Assembly: GCF_030053115.1 (NCBI RefSeq)
Contig: NZ_CP125619.1
Coordinates: forward strand, 1,737,001-1,801,000
Direction: 5' to 3'
Length of the DNA: 64,000 bases
Source of the DNA: Pseudomonas svalbardensis
GTDB taxonomy: Bacteria > Pseudomonadota > Gammaproteobacteria > Pseudomonadales > Pseudomonadaceae
Below the pieces are notes generated by a model. It made no database searches and was not told where the DNA came from. It saw only the letters and a list, made by a program, of their open reading frames with translations. Made by a program: the position numbers and the translations under genes. Below are positions 9,077-17,505 of the stretch, piece by piece (within the stretch, counting starts at the first letter, position 1; each line of letters starts with the position of its first letter).

Positions 9077-9505
9077 GTGGATAGTAATGAGCTGACGTCA
9101 ACGCTGCTTCCTTATTATGAAGCCCTCAATCGATTGGTTGAAAATAAAACCTTAATTGTTCCGGCGGGAAGTAAAATAACGCTGAATTCGGTTGCGTTGG
9201 AAGCCGGAAAAAGCGAAGGCAGTATCAAGAAAAGCCGACCAGTTTATAGAGCATTGATAGAAGAAATAAAAGTCCGCGCGCGGCAACAGATGGAAGCACG
9301 CGCCCCAGGTTCGTTTAAGGTAAGTGAAGCGAAAGATAAAGCCTCAAAGGAAAAGGCCACAGCTGATAGTTTTAAGGAAATGTACAAAGCCGGATTAGCA
9401 CGCGAGCTTATGCTTCTCATGCAACTGGACAAGGCAGAGGAGAGTCTCAGGAAAGTCAGCAATGTGGTTCCTATTCGACCGCGCGATGGACATCAAGGAG
9501 ACTGA
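9077..9505 (+). CDS. small HTH and coiled-coil accessory protein of the element
   Basis: A 142-residue protein. Residues 34-65 look like a helix-turn-helix (ITLNSVALEAGKSEGSIKK), and residues about 80-125 are charged and helical (KDKASKEKATADSFKEM), consistent with a coiled coil. Tn554 TnpC and the small third component of related recombinase trios have the same layout. It probably binds element DNA and assists or orients the recombinases. The start is GTG at 9077 with GAGGG upstream. It is the last gene before the right end of the element and has a truncated paralogue directly upstream. Confidence 0.65.
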   Translation: MDSNELTSTLLPYYEALNRLVENKTLIVPAGSKITLNSVALEAGKSEGSIKKSRPVYRALIEEIKVRARQQMEARAPGSFKVSEAKDKASKEKATADSFKEMYKAGLARELMLLMQLDKAEESLRKVSNVVPIRPRDGHQGD

Positions 9506-9514
9506 GACCTCGGG

Positions 9515-9742
9515 CTGTCCATTTGTCCATTCCCGCTCGTAACTCTTTCCCTCGGTGATATCCGCTGTCCAATGCTGCTCCCTTACTGATTGCGCCATCA
9601 TTTCCCTCTTTTAACATTCCTTCTCTCTTCCCGGTCCATTACGCCAAAGCACGCCTAGCGATGCTTTGCGCTGCAAGCGCAGTAATGTTGTGGAGGGTTG
9701 ACCAAGGAAATCTTGTGCTTTGCGAGGGATGTCCATGTCCAT
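9515..9742. repeat. GTCCAT words at the element's right end
   Basis: Tandem pairs of the word TGTCCAT occur at about 9516-9530 and 9729-9742, with the inverted form ATGGACAT at 9486-9493. They lie between the last element gene and the interrupted mscS gene, where recombinase or HTH protein binding sites are expected. No gene is visible in 9506-9777. Confidence 0.3.
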
Positions 9743-9777
9743 GCGCCAACTCACGATATTGAAAAAATGGCTGTAAC

Positions 9778-10488
9778 TCACGCGTAATTCTGCACCTTGA
9801 CCGTGTGCAGCGTGATGTCGACCACGTCACCGTCGGCGCCGACTTGCGGCATCTCGATCCAGTCACCGACCCGCAGCATGTCGTTGCTGGTCAGCTGCAC
9901 GCTGGCGACGAACGACAGCAGGGTGTCCTTGTAGACCAACAGAATTACCGCCGACATGGCGCCCAGACCCGACAGCAGCAATAGCGGCGAACGGTCGATG
10001 AGGGTGCCAACGATGATGATCGCGCCAAACACGTACAAGACCATTTTCGCCAGTTGTATGTAGCCTTTGATCGAGCGGGTACGGGCATGTTCGGTGCGCG
10101 CGTAGATGTCCAGCAGGGCGTTGAGCACGGCGCTGATGGCCAGCACCAGAAATAGAATGGTGAACGCCAGCGCCACATTGCCAAGGAAGATCAGGCTGGT
10201 CTTGCTCAGCTCCGGCACCAGGTGCAAGCCGAACTGGATCACCAGCGACGGCGTCATCTGTGCCAGGCGATGAAAGACCTTGTTGTGGCGTAAATCGTTG
10301 ACCCAGTGCAGCGCCGGCTGGCGGCCAAGCATTTTGGTCGCATGCAGGATCAGGTAACGCGCCACTCGTCCGAGGACCAGTGCAATCACCAGCAACACCA
10401 TCAGCGCCAGGCTGGAATGCAGGAGCGGGTGCTGATCGAGCGCACCCCAAAGGTCTTGGACGTTGAGCCAGAGCTGTTTGATATCCAT
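9778..10488 (-). pseudogene. YbdG-type MscS mechanosensitive channel, 3' truncated
   Basis: The minus strand encodes the first 235 or so residues of a mechanosensitive channel: several transmembrane segments, then the MscS pore and beta domain (YKDTLLSFVASVQLTSNDM, GDWIEMPQVGADGDVVDI, HTVKVQN). In the YbdG family the text continues with W-D-K and about 170 further residues. Here VKVQN is followed by Tyr, Ala and a stop, at the boundary with AT-rich DNA. The gene is therefore interrupted by the mobile element. I place the start at the ATG at 10488 (MDIKQLWLNVQDL). Loss of the cytoplasmic part should abolish function. Confidence 0.85.
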
Positions 10489-10681
10489 GGGTAAAAACGG
10501 TTCTTCTGTAGGACGCGACGGGGCAATTAGAGCATTTAAGACGCTTTGGATGACGTTTGAGGACAAAAGACGCAACAAAAAAACCACTGTTTAGCGCCGT
10601 TTGTATAAAGAAACTCGGCCTGAGCGCTCGAAACCGTTACCCTATGCAGCTGTTTTTTTGTATTTCTTCGAGGTAGCACCC

Positions 10682-12028
10682 GTGTTTTCCCAATTCGCCC
10701 TGCACGAACGCCTGCTCAAAGCCGTGGCCGAGCTTAAATTTGTCGAGCCAACGCCAGTGCAAGCAGCGGCTATTCCGCTGGCGCTCCAAGGGCGTGACCT
10801 GCGGGTGACAGCGCAAACCGGCAGCGGCAAAACCGCTGCATTCGTTTTGCCGATCCTCAACCGTCTGATCGGCCCGGCTAAAGTCCGCGTCAGCATCAAG
10901 ACCCTGATCCTGCTGCCGACCCGCGAGCTGGCCCAGCAAACCATCAAGGAAGTTGAGCGTTTCGCTCAGTTCACCTTCATCAAGTCCGGCCTGATTACCG
11001 GCGGTGAAGACTTCAAGGTCCAGGCTGCCATGCTGCGCAAGGTGCCGGACATTCTGATCGGTACGCCGGGCCGGATGATCGAGCAACTGAACGCCGGCAA
11101 CCTCGACCTCAAAGAAGTCGAAGTACTGGTCCTCGACGAAGCCGACCGCATGCTCGACATGGGCTTTGCCGAAGACGTCCAGCGTCTGGTGCAAGAGTGC
11201 ACCAACCGCCAGCAGACCATGCTGTTCTCCGCCACCACTGGTGGTTCGGGCCTGCGCGAGATGGTCGCCAAGGTGTTGAACAACCCTGAGCACCTGCAGC
11301 TGAACAACGTCAGCGATCTGAACGCGACCACCCGTCAGCAGATCATCACCGCTGACCACAACCAGCACAAAGAACAGATCGTGAACTGGCTGCTGGCCAA
11401 CGAGACCTACCAGAAGGCCATCGTGTTCACCAACACCCGGGCCATGGCTGACCGTATCTACGGCCGTCTAGTGGCGCAGGAATACAAAGCGTTTGTCCTG
11501 CACGGTGACAAAGACCAGAAGGATCGCAAGCTGGCCATTGACCGCCTGAAGCAGGGCGGCGTGAAAATCCTGGTTGCCACCGACGTCGCCGCTCGCGGCC
11601 TCGACGTGGACGGCCTGGACCTGGTGATCAACTTCGACATGCCACGCAGCGGCGACGAGTATGTTCACCGCATCGGTCGTACCGGCCGTGCCGGCAACGA
11701 TGGCCTGGCCATCTCGCTGATCTGCCACGGCGACTGGAACCTGATGTCGAGCGTCGAGCGCTACCTCAAGCAGAGCTTCGAGCGCCGTACCATCAAGGAA
11801 GTCAAAGGCACCTACGGCGGACCGAAAAAGGTCAAGGCCTCGGGCAAAGCCGTTGGCGTGAAGAAGAAAAAAGTCGACGCCAAAGGCGACAAGAAGAAAA
11901 CCGGCGCCAAGGCACCGACCAAACGCAAAATCGCCAACCGCCCGAAGACCGACGCCCTGTCGCTGGTCAGCAAGGACGGCATGGCGCCGCTCAAGCGCCG
12001 CAAGCCGGAAGCGCCGGCTGCTGAATAA
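10682..12028 (+). CDS. DEAD-box ATP-dependent RNA helicase (RhlE-like)
   Basis: A 448-residue helicase of the RhlE/SrmB type. Visible motifs are the Q-motif region (FVEPTPVQAAAIPLAL), Walker A AQTGSGKTAAF, PTRELA, GTPGRM, DEAD in VLDEADRMLDMGF, SAT in FSATTGG, VATDVAARGLD and HRIGRTGRAG. A Lys-rich basic tail (about residues 380-448) should help RNA binding. It remodels RNA in ribosome assembly or mRNA decay. I chose the GTG at 10682, preceded by CGAGGTAG, over the upstream TTG at 10601 because conserved sequence begins at FSQFALHERLLKAV. The gene is divergent from the broken mscS gene and ends at a strong terminator. Confidence 0.9.
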   Translation: MFSQFALHERLLKAVAELKFVEPTPVQAAAIPLALQGRDLRVTAQTGSGKTAAFVLPILNRLIGPAKVRVSIKTLILLPTRELAQQTIKEVERFAQFTFIKSGLITGGEDFKVQAAMLRKVPDILIGTPGRMIEQLNAGNLDLKEVEVLVLDEADRMLDMGFAEDVQRLVQECTNRQQTMLFSATTGGSGLREMVAKVLNNPEHLQLNNVSDLNATTRQQIITADHNQHKEQIVNWLLANETYQKAIVFTNTRAMADRIYGRLVAQEYKAFVLHGDKDQKDRKLAIDRLKQGGVKILVATDVAARGLDVDGLDLVINFDMPRSGDEYVHRIGRTGRAGNDGLAISLICHGDWNLMSSVERYLKQSFERRTIKEVKGTYGGPKKVKASGKAVGVKKKKVDAKGDKKKTGAKAPTKRKIANRPKTDALSLVSKDGMAPLKRRKPEAPAAE

Positions 12029-12046
12029 GCAGTTTTAGCGACCCAT

Positions 12047-12075
12047 AAAAAACCGGACCAATGTCCGGTTTTTTT
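12047..12075. terminator. bidirectional rho-independent terminator
   Basis: A stem of AAAAAACCGGAC and GTCCGGTTTTTT with a four-base loop lies 18 bases after the helicase stop. The A-run and T-run allow termination on both strands, so it also serves the convergent small gene. Confidence 0.9.
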
Positions 12076-12098
12076 ATGCCTGAAATTCCTGAGCTTGA

Positions 12099-12374
12099 TT
12101 AACTCTCGGCTTTCTTCTCCGCCGAACTCAGTTCCTTCAATCGCTGATCAATTAACTGGCACTTGTCCGGCAGATCCTTGCTCGCCGTCTCCAGATCCAT
12201 TTTCTGCAGCTCAGCGTTGATCTCCTTGGCCTTGGCCGGATTTTGTTCGGTGAGCTTGGTCACTTCCTTGGCTAATTGTTCGCGTTTTTCAGTGGCTTCC
12301 TCGGGGGTGCAAGCCCAGGCGGGGAGGGCGCAGGCGAGGGTGGCGGCGAGGGTGAGTTTCAGCAGGGTTTTCAT
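12099..12374 (-). CDS. small exported helical protein
   Basis: A 91-residue protein starting MKTLLKLTLAATLACALPAW, a typical signal peptide with likely cleavage after PAWA. The mature part is charged and helical (KREQLAKEVTKLTEQNPAK) with two Cys that may form a disulfide. It resembles small periplasmic proteins annotated only as hypothetical in Pseudomonas. The ATG at 12374 has GAGG upstream; an upstream in-frame ATG at 12389 would place extra residues before the signal peptide and is less likely. Confidence 0.75.
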   Translation of the reverse strand: MKTLLKLTLAATLACALPAWACTPEEATEKREQLAKEVTKLTEQNPAKAKEINAELQKMDLETASKDLPDKCQLIDQRLKELSSAEKKAES

Positions 12375-12600
12375 TGGGGTGGGCCTCATTTCCGGTTAAG
12401 ACGGGTTATCCGGTTGAGGGTTGAAGGGCGTAAAAAGTTCAGAGACGCCAAACCCGGTCGCCTTTTGGGCGTCGGTTTGACTATAAGGATCAGCCGCCCA
12501 GCGGTACAGAGCTCCGTTTCTGAACTTGATGTAGGGGAAATGTCCTGGTGCGGTCGGATAGTCTCAGGCAATTTGCTGATGACTAAACACTGTCAACATC

Positions 12601-12625
12601 TGTGGGAGCAAGCTCACTCCCACAG
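12601..12625. repeat. single REP-like palindrome
   Basis: TGTGGGAGCAAGCTCACTCCCACA is a variant of the Pseudomonas REP hairpin. The surrounding 12390-12682 has no gene that I can support. Confidence 0.7.
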
Positions 12626-12682
12626 TGGATTTTCGGTATTTGGAGATAGTGTGTTCGGTACAAATCCAATGTGCTCTGTGGT

Positions 12683-13417
12683 CTATCCCCCATGGCAGCA
12701 ACTGGCCGCTGCCTTGTCGTCATACTGATCATGTAGCCTCACCCACTCCATGATTTCCTCTTCATTGCGCCCCTTGGGCGTCAGGTCCAAGTAGTTGTAA
12801 GCCCCGACCAACATGTCCAGACCGCGGGCATAAGTGGAATAGGTGTGGAAAATCTCACCAGCATCGTTGCGATAAAACACGCTGAGGCCGGGGAGTTCTT
12901 CTTCGGCCCCGTCGGATTTTTCGTAGTTGTAGGTGGCTTTGCCGGCGGTGACGTCTTCTGCTCGGGCCGAGACGCCGAAGTCGTAGTTGAAGTCGCAGCC
13001 TTCTGACGACACCCAATCGAATTTCCAGCCCATACGCCGTTTGAAGGCCTGGAATTCGGCGAACGGTGCGTGGGAAACCGCCACCACGGCGACGTCATGG
13101 TGGGCCAGGTGTTGGTTGGCACCGTCGATGTGGTCGGACAGGAACGAGCAGCCCGAACAGCCTTCGTCCCAGCCTTTGCCAAACATGAAGTGGTAGATGA
13201 CCAACTGGCTACGGCCGCCGAACAGGTCGGCCAGTTTCAGTTCGCCGTTCGGGCCCTGAAAGCGGTAGTCCTTGTCGATTTTCACCCAGGGCAGCGCGCG
13301 GCGTTCGGCGCTGAGTTTGTCGCGATCTTTGGTGAAGGCTTTTTCGTGGGTCAGGTGTTGCTTACGGGCGGCGAGCCATTCTTCTCGGGAGACGACGGGA
13401 TGATTCTGAATGTTCAT
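12683..13417 (-). CDS. DUF899 family thioredoxin-like protein
   Basis: A 244-residue cytoplasmic protein of the DUF899 family, which has a thioredoxin-like fold. Diagnostic features are RALPWVKIDKDYRF near residue 40, YHFMFGKGWDEGCSGCSFLS near 95, AVVAVSHAPF and the terminal W-V-R-x-H-D. The CxxC in GCSGCS sits where redox Cys would lie. The C-terminus carries a Cys pair followed by His. Its biochemical role is not established. The start has AGGAGAATCCC upstream. Confidence 0.85.
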   Translation of the reverse strand: MNIQNHPVVSREEWLAARKQHLTHEKAFTKDRDKLSAERRALPWVKIDKDYRFQGPNGELKLADLFGGRSQLVIYHFMFGKGWDEGCSGCSFLSDHIDGANQHLAHHDVAVVAVSHAPFAEFQAFKRRMGWKFDWVSSEGCDFNYDFGVSARAEDVTAGKATYNYEKSDGAEEELPGLSVFYRNDAGEIFHTYSTYARGLDMLVGAYNYLDLTPKGRNEEEIMEWVRLHDQYDDKAAASCCHGG

Positions 13418-13594
13418 TGGGATTCTCCTGCGGGGTGCTGGGAGGTGACTTACACAACCTAGTCGTTTGACCTACGCCCAATTCGACATACCGCCGGTCG
13501 GTGCTGTTCAAAACCTCGGCTGAACGGCTACGAACCGCGCCGGTCACAACCTATGAAGGCCATCTCACTCTCTGGCTTTGGAGGTTGAATCAGG

Positions 13595-13987
13595 ATGACG
13601 ACTTATAACTGGGATTTGATTGAACGCTTGTTGCACGAGGTGCAGAACAGCGCCGGCCACAGCTTTACGCCACGGCCCTACGCCGAACAGTACGCGGCGG
13701 AGAAAGCGGCGAACGGCGAGGCGATTGAGAACCTGGATCATCTGAAAGCAGTGGCTGGTGAATATGAAAAGTTACTGTTGGCGCGCGGCTATATTGAGCC
13801 TCGGCCTGATGATCAAGGTGGCAACGGTTCGAATTACATTTTGACGCCACGGGGCTCGAGTTTATTGAGCCTGATCGACAGCAGTATTCCGGGGAATGAC
13901 CATCCGCGGCAGGTGTTGGATGAGCAGGAAGATGCGCTGGATGAGGTGAGGTTTGATGAGATAGCGTCGAGGGCGCAGATTGCCTGA
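13595..13987 (+). CDS. winged-helix DUF2513-like protein
   Basis: A 130-residue protein beginning MTTYNWDLIERLLHEVQ, with a central ARGYIEPRP and YILTPRGSSLLSLI typical of a winged helix in which the wing precedes the last helix. Similar small Pseudomonas proteins are annotated as transcriptional regulators. The C-terminus is acidic. The gene is divergent from the DUF899 gene and has GGAGG upstream of the ATG. DNA binding is inferred and its targets are unknown. Confidence 0.65.
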   Translation: MTTYNWDLIERLLHEVQNSAGHSFTPRPYAEQYAAEKAANGEAIENLDHLKAVAGEYEKLLLARGYIEPRPDDQGGNGSNYILTPRGSSLLSLIDSSIPGNDHPRQVLDEQEDALDEVRFDEIASRAQIA

Positions 13988-14007
13988 CGAATCACCCCAT
14001 AACCCAT

Positions 14008-14096
14008 TGTGGGAGCGAGCCCGCTCGCGATTGCGGTACATCAGTAACATCATTGTTTACTGATACACCGTAATCGCGAGCAGGCTCGCTCCCACA
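14008..14096. repeat. REP doublet
   Basis: Two inverted copies of TGTGGGAGCGAGCCTGCTCG type sequence face each other across about 40 bases, between convergent genes. Confidence 0.9.
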
Positions 14097-14113
14097 TTGG
14101 ATTTGTGTTGCGC

Positions 14114-14983
14114 TTAGCTCTGTTGCGCTGCCTTCAGGCACTTCAAATCATTGAAATCCTTCCTCACACCCTCGATCTTCTTCAACAACCGCTGGCGCTG
14201 TTCCGGTGTGCTTTCGGCCATCAAATCTACAAACAGTCCCCGTGCCTGGGCTTCGGTGCTGGCGTAGGCCTGGCGATAAGCGGGCGTCCACAAGCTCTCG
14301 CGATTCACCAGAAGCGTCTCGATGCGCTGTGGGAATTCTGGACTCTGGCGCTGCGCAACCGTCGCACTGAATTGCTTCTGCCAATGGGCACGGTTGGCGA
14401 TCCATTGCGTATTCTGGTCACCCAAGGTGTTGGACCACGCAACAACGCGTAGCTGCTGGGTTGCGCTGAGCGGGCCGAGCCAGTCATTCAGGCGTTTTTC
14501 CATACGCTGGCTGCGCGCCTTGATCTGTTGATCGAGAGACGGTTTGAGGTATCGCTCCTGGCGCTTGTTCTGGTCCTTGACAAAGGCGTCGTTCATCTCT
14601 GCGACTTGCTTGTCATCCAGCCCCTGTAACAGCTCAATGGCCGACGGGGTGATTTCCCGGGCGGTCTGGGCGATGGCCTGTTTGGCTTCCTTGACGCGGG
14701 TTTGCAGCGCAGCGTCGGTGACCTGGTTGGTCTCGACCATGACCTGCAAGCGGTCCAGCCAGTCGAGGTAGCCCGGCAGTTGCGTGGTGCAGTGCCAGCT
14801 CAGGTGTTCCTTGAGGCGCTCGTTGAACCAGCCTTTCTGCTCGCCGTTCATGTCCAGGTAGTCGCTGAGCGTCCACGGGATGATCACGTCGAGGTTGCGA
14901 TAGGCCAGGCCCACGCGGCTGCACGCACCGAGGGCGAGACTGAGGGTGATAACGACGGCGAGACACTTCAACCAGCGCGACAT
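14114..14983 (-). CDS. DUF6279 family lipoprotein
   Basis: A 289-residue lipoprotein. The N-terminus has a hydrophobic core and the lipobox LGAC with Cys21, so it should be lipidated and exported. The mature part is helical with many Gln and Arg residues (HLSWHCTTQLPGYLDWLDRL, LSATQQLRVV). Family DUF6279 has no known activity. It probably sits in the outer membrane facing the periplasm. No operon partner is evident; the next gene leftwards is convergent. Confidence 0.8.
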   Translation of the reverse strand: MSRWLKCLAVVITLSLALGACSRVGLAYRNLDVIIPWTLSDYLDMNGEQKGWFNERLKEHLSWHCTTQLPGYLDWLDRLQVMVETNQVTDAALQTRVKEAKQAIAQTAREITPSAIELLQGLDDKQVAEMNDAFVKDQNKRQERYLKPSLDQQIKARSQRMEKRLNDWLGPLSATQQLRVVAWSNTLGDQNTQWIANRAHWQKQFSATVAQRQSPEFPQRIETLLVNRESLWTPAYRQAYASTEAQARGLFVDLMAESTPEQRQRLLKKIEGVRKDFNDLKCLKAAQQS

Positions 14984-15063
14984 GGGCGAATCCTTTGCGA
15001 AGGCCTGGCTTTTTTAATGGGCTTTTCTATGTGAACGCAGGATGAGCCTCGCAGTTCAGCCGA

Positions 15064-15780
15064 TCAATAAAAGGCGCGTTCGGCCTTGAGGGTGATTAGC
15101 CCGTCGCATTGGCTGTTGTGCCCGGAATAGGCGGAGCAACTGTTGCCGCTCAAGCTGGAGTCACTGTAGATCAGGTCCAGATCGACGCCCATGAACGGGC
15201 GGGAAAGTTGCACTGACCAGTCGGTGAAACTGCCTACATACCCACCGTCTACGGACACCGGCGTGTTGAGCTGGTGGGTGGTGTATTTCATGCTGATCCC
15301 GATGCCGAAGGGCTGATTGCCACCGAGGTCGGCGAATACGGTGCTGTTCTGTTTGTCCGGGTCATTGCTGAAGGCTGCGCCGAAACGGCTGCCCAAAAAG
15401 GTCAGGCCACCGAAAAGCTCCTGGCTGTCGAGGGTGTCCACTTTCGGATAGCTGTAACGGATCATGCCGACTTCGTACCCGAGGGTATTATCGAAAGGCT
15501 GTTTAAAGCCCATGTAGGAGTCGACTTCAAGGTTGGCCCCAGGCGTTAAACCCATGCTCGGTGCCCATTGGCCCACGTAAAAACCGCTGTCGTGACTCAG
15601 GTCGAGACCACCGTGGAACGAGCCGGTGCTGGAAGGTTTGACCAGCCCCTGGGCCATGCTGCGGCTGGGGGTAGTGCCGAGTTTGAGATCGAAGTCGCCC
15701 AATTCACGCTGAAAGATTTGCGCATTGGCGACCGAACACGACAGCAGGGTGCCGAGCAATAAATAGGAGGGTTTGAGCAT
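15064..15780 (-). CDS. TorF-family putative porin
   Basis: A 238-residue outer-membrane protein with a signal peptide ending SVANA. The mature chain shows alternating beta-strand patterns (GGLDLSHDSGFYVGQWAPSM, YEVGMIRYSYP) and ends in the aromatic residues ERAFY, as expected for a beta barrel recognised by the Bam complex. The start pattern fits the Gcw_chp/TorF group. Its substrate is unknown. The protein is encoded alone, downstream of a gene-poor region. Confidence 0.75.
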   Translation of the reverse strand: MLKPSYLLLGTLLSCSVANAQIFQRELGDFDLKLGTTPSRSMAQGLVKPSSTGSFHGGLDLSHDSGFYVGQWAPSMGLTPGANLEVDSYMGFKQPFDNTLGYEVGMIRYSYPKVDTLDSQELFGGLTFLGSRFGAAFSNDPDKQNSTVFADLGGNQPFGIGISMKYTTHQLNTPVSVDGGYVGSFTDWSVQLSRPFMGVDLDLIYSDSSLSGNSCSAYSGHNSQCDGLITLKAERAFY

Positions 15781-15999
15781 GCGTCACTCCATGACAGCGA
15801 GGTGCAGGCACTAAAAACCTACTGAAACGCTTGATCTAGACGTGTGCAAGCATACCGGCGAATGCTCGGCATCGAGGGCCGTTCGTCGATTTTTGAAATA
15901 TTGGTTTGTTTGCGGGGGTGTTGCGAGGAGGGTTCCAGTCCAAGCGCTTCGAAGCTCAAAGCGCTTAGGGACCAGGTGACGCGGCGGATCTTGGGGACG

Positions 16000-16188
16000 T
16001 TACTTCTTGCCCAGAGTGATCTGCTTGGACGGGCCGAACGTCTGGCCGCTGACGCCTTTGGCAATTTGTTGGATCTCTCCGCCGGACTTGAGGAACGCAG
16101 CAATCTGGTTGTTGATCGATTCGCTGGTTTCAACGGCTGGAGCTGGCTTTGCTTTGCTGTTGGATGCTTTTACACGCATGGCGGCCAT
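16000..16188 (-). CDS. small conserved protein, 62 aa
   Basis: A small basic protein beginning MAAMRVKASNSKAKPAPAV with a low-complexity N-terminus and a conserved-looking C-terminus (NNQIAAFLKSGGEIQQIAKG, then FGPSKQITLGKK). The ending resembles short Pseudomonas proteins annotated as hypothetical or as SutA-like. I do not recognise SutA's acidic region here, so no symbol is given. The frame can extend upstream, but the ATG at 16188 is preceded by TATAGG and begins the charged part. Confidence 0.6.
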   Translation of the reverse strand: MAAMRVKASNSKAKPAPAVETSESINNQIAAFLKSGGEIQQIAKGVSGQTFGPSKQITLGKK

Positions 16189-16539
16189 TAACCTATAGAA
16201 AATTAACTTGGCCAGGCATCGTACAGGAAATACTTGACAATTGCTTGGTAAATATCCCCCCGAAATGCACAGAGCAGATGAAGAATTAATCACAAGTTAT
16301 TATTCTGAATAGGCCTCTAAGCTGCTGTTTTAACTAAGAACAATCGTGAAAAATTACAGTTTTCCGCCTGGCGGACAGGTGCGAAAATCTCCAGAACGGC
16401 CTGACGAGCGGCCTGGTGCGTGCGGTAAAGCCCAGGAAAATTAAGCCCTTCAGAGGATTTTCTTGCGCCACCGGGCTGGCCAGCGAACGCATCCCGCAAA
16501 ACCGGGTAGAATGCCGCCCACGCAATGAGGGTATTGGAA
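16189..16539. other. intergenic region upstream of cvfB
   Basis: No coding frame is convincing here. The stretch 16200-16330 is AT-rich and probably contains divergent promoters; TTGACA occurs at about 16234 on the plus strand without a well-spaced -10 box. Confidence 0.3.
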
Positions 16540-17376
16540 ATGGCTTTAGTCGGGCGCTACAACAGTTTGCAAGTGGTTAAACACACTAACTTCGGTTTAT
16601 ATCTGGACGGTGGCGCGGATGGCGAAATCCTCCTGCCTAATCGTTATATTCCCAAAGATATTCCCAGCGAAGATGAAGACTGGCTCAACGTTTTTATTTA
16701 TCTGGACAGCGATGACAAACTCATCGCAACTACCGAAAAGCCGAAAGTTCAAGTCGGTGAATTCGCCAGTTTAAAAGTCGTTGAAGTCAACAGCATCGGT
16801 GTTTTCCTGGATTGGGGCTTGCCGAAGGATCTGTTGCTGCCGTACTCCGAAGAAAAGCGTCAGATGACCGCCGGCGAGTATGTGGTGGTGCACGTCTACC
16901 TCGACAAGCACACCCGCCGCATCACCGCGACGGCGCGTCTGGACCGCTACCTCGACAAGACCCCGGCCAACTACACCCCTGGCCAGGAAGTTGATTTGCT
17001 GGTTGCCGAAGCCACCGACATGGGCTTCAAGGCGATCATCAACAACAAGCACTGGGGCCTGATTCACAAGAACGAAATCTTCAAGTTCATGCGCGCCGGT
17101 AAAGAAGAGAAGGGCTTTATCAAAGAAGTCCGCTCCGACGGCAAGATCAGCCTGAGCCTGCAACCGGTCGGCGAAGAAGCCGCCACCAGCCTGAACTCGA
17201 AGATTCTCGCCAAGCTGCGCGACAACAATGGCAGCCTGCCGGTCAGCGACAAGAGCGACCCGACGGTTATCACCAGCATGTTTGGCGTGAGCAAGGGCAA
17301 CTTCAAAAAGGCCATCGGTGCGTTGTACAAGAACGGGCAAATCGTTATTCATGCCGATCGCATTGAACTGAGCTGA
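16540..17376 (+). CDS. cvfB: CvfB/YitL family S1 RNA-binding protein
   Basis: A 278-residue protein with tandem S1-like domains (GRYNSLQVVKHTNFGLYLDG at the start, then ASLKVVEVNSIGVFLDWGL) and a C-terminal winged helix (FGVSKGNFKKAIGALYKNGQ). This is the layout of CvfB from Staphylococcus and Streptococcus. It binds RNA in the cytoplasm and affects virulence regulation in Gram-positives; the role in Pseudomonas is not defined. I chose the ATG at 16540, with GAGGG upstream, over the in-frame ATG at 16525. Confidence 0.85.
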   Translation: MALVGRYNSLQVVKHTNFGLYLDGGADGEILLPNRYIPKDIPSEDEDWLNVFIYLDSDDKLIATTEKPKVQVGEFASLKVVEVNSIGVFLDWGLPKDLLLPYSEEKRQMTAGEYVVVHVYLDKHTRRITATARLDRYLDKTPANYTPGQEVDLLVAEATDMGFKAIINNKHWGLIHKNEIFKFMRAGKEEKGFIKEVRSDGKISLSLQPVGEEAATSLNSKILAKLRDNNGSLPVSDKSDPTVITSMFGVSKGNFKKAIGALYKNGQIVIHADRIELS

Positions 17377-17505
17377 CCTCGCGCCCGCCCTCATGTAACG
17401 CGATTGCATCGGGTTGGACTGTGATGAAAAAGTCCCGGCCCTGTGTCGGGGCTTTGCTTTTTACTGTCGAGTGTCTGCCATGTTTTGTGTTGTCGAGGTG
17501 TTCCG

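Larger units (their letters stand above)
2908..9786. mobile_element. integrative element, right part, inserted in an mscS gene
   Basis: An AT-rich block carries three recombinase-type genes and small HTH proteins in one orientation. It ends at about 9786, where the coding sequence of a YbdG-type mechanosensitive channel resumes on the minus strand. The missing 3' portion of that channel gene is not found at positions 1-2907, so the element extends beyond the left edge and probably includes the cargo operon at 496-2000. The third recombinase is frameshifted, so the copy may no longer move. The left limit given here is only that of the recombinase operon. Confidence 0.7.

Noticed and set aside
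3503..9505. Firm naming of the trio as gmtY-gmtZ-gmtX or tnpA-tnpB-tnpC
   Set aside because: Both groups have a similar layout, and motif reading alone cannot separate them without a profile search.
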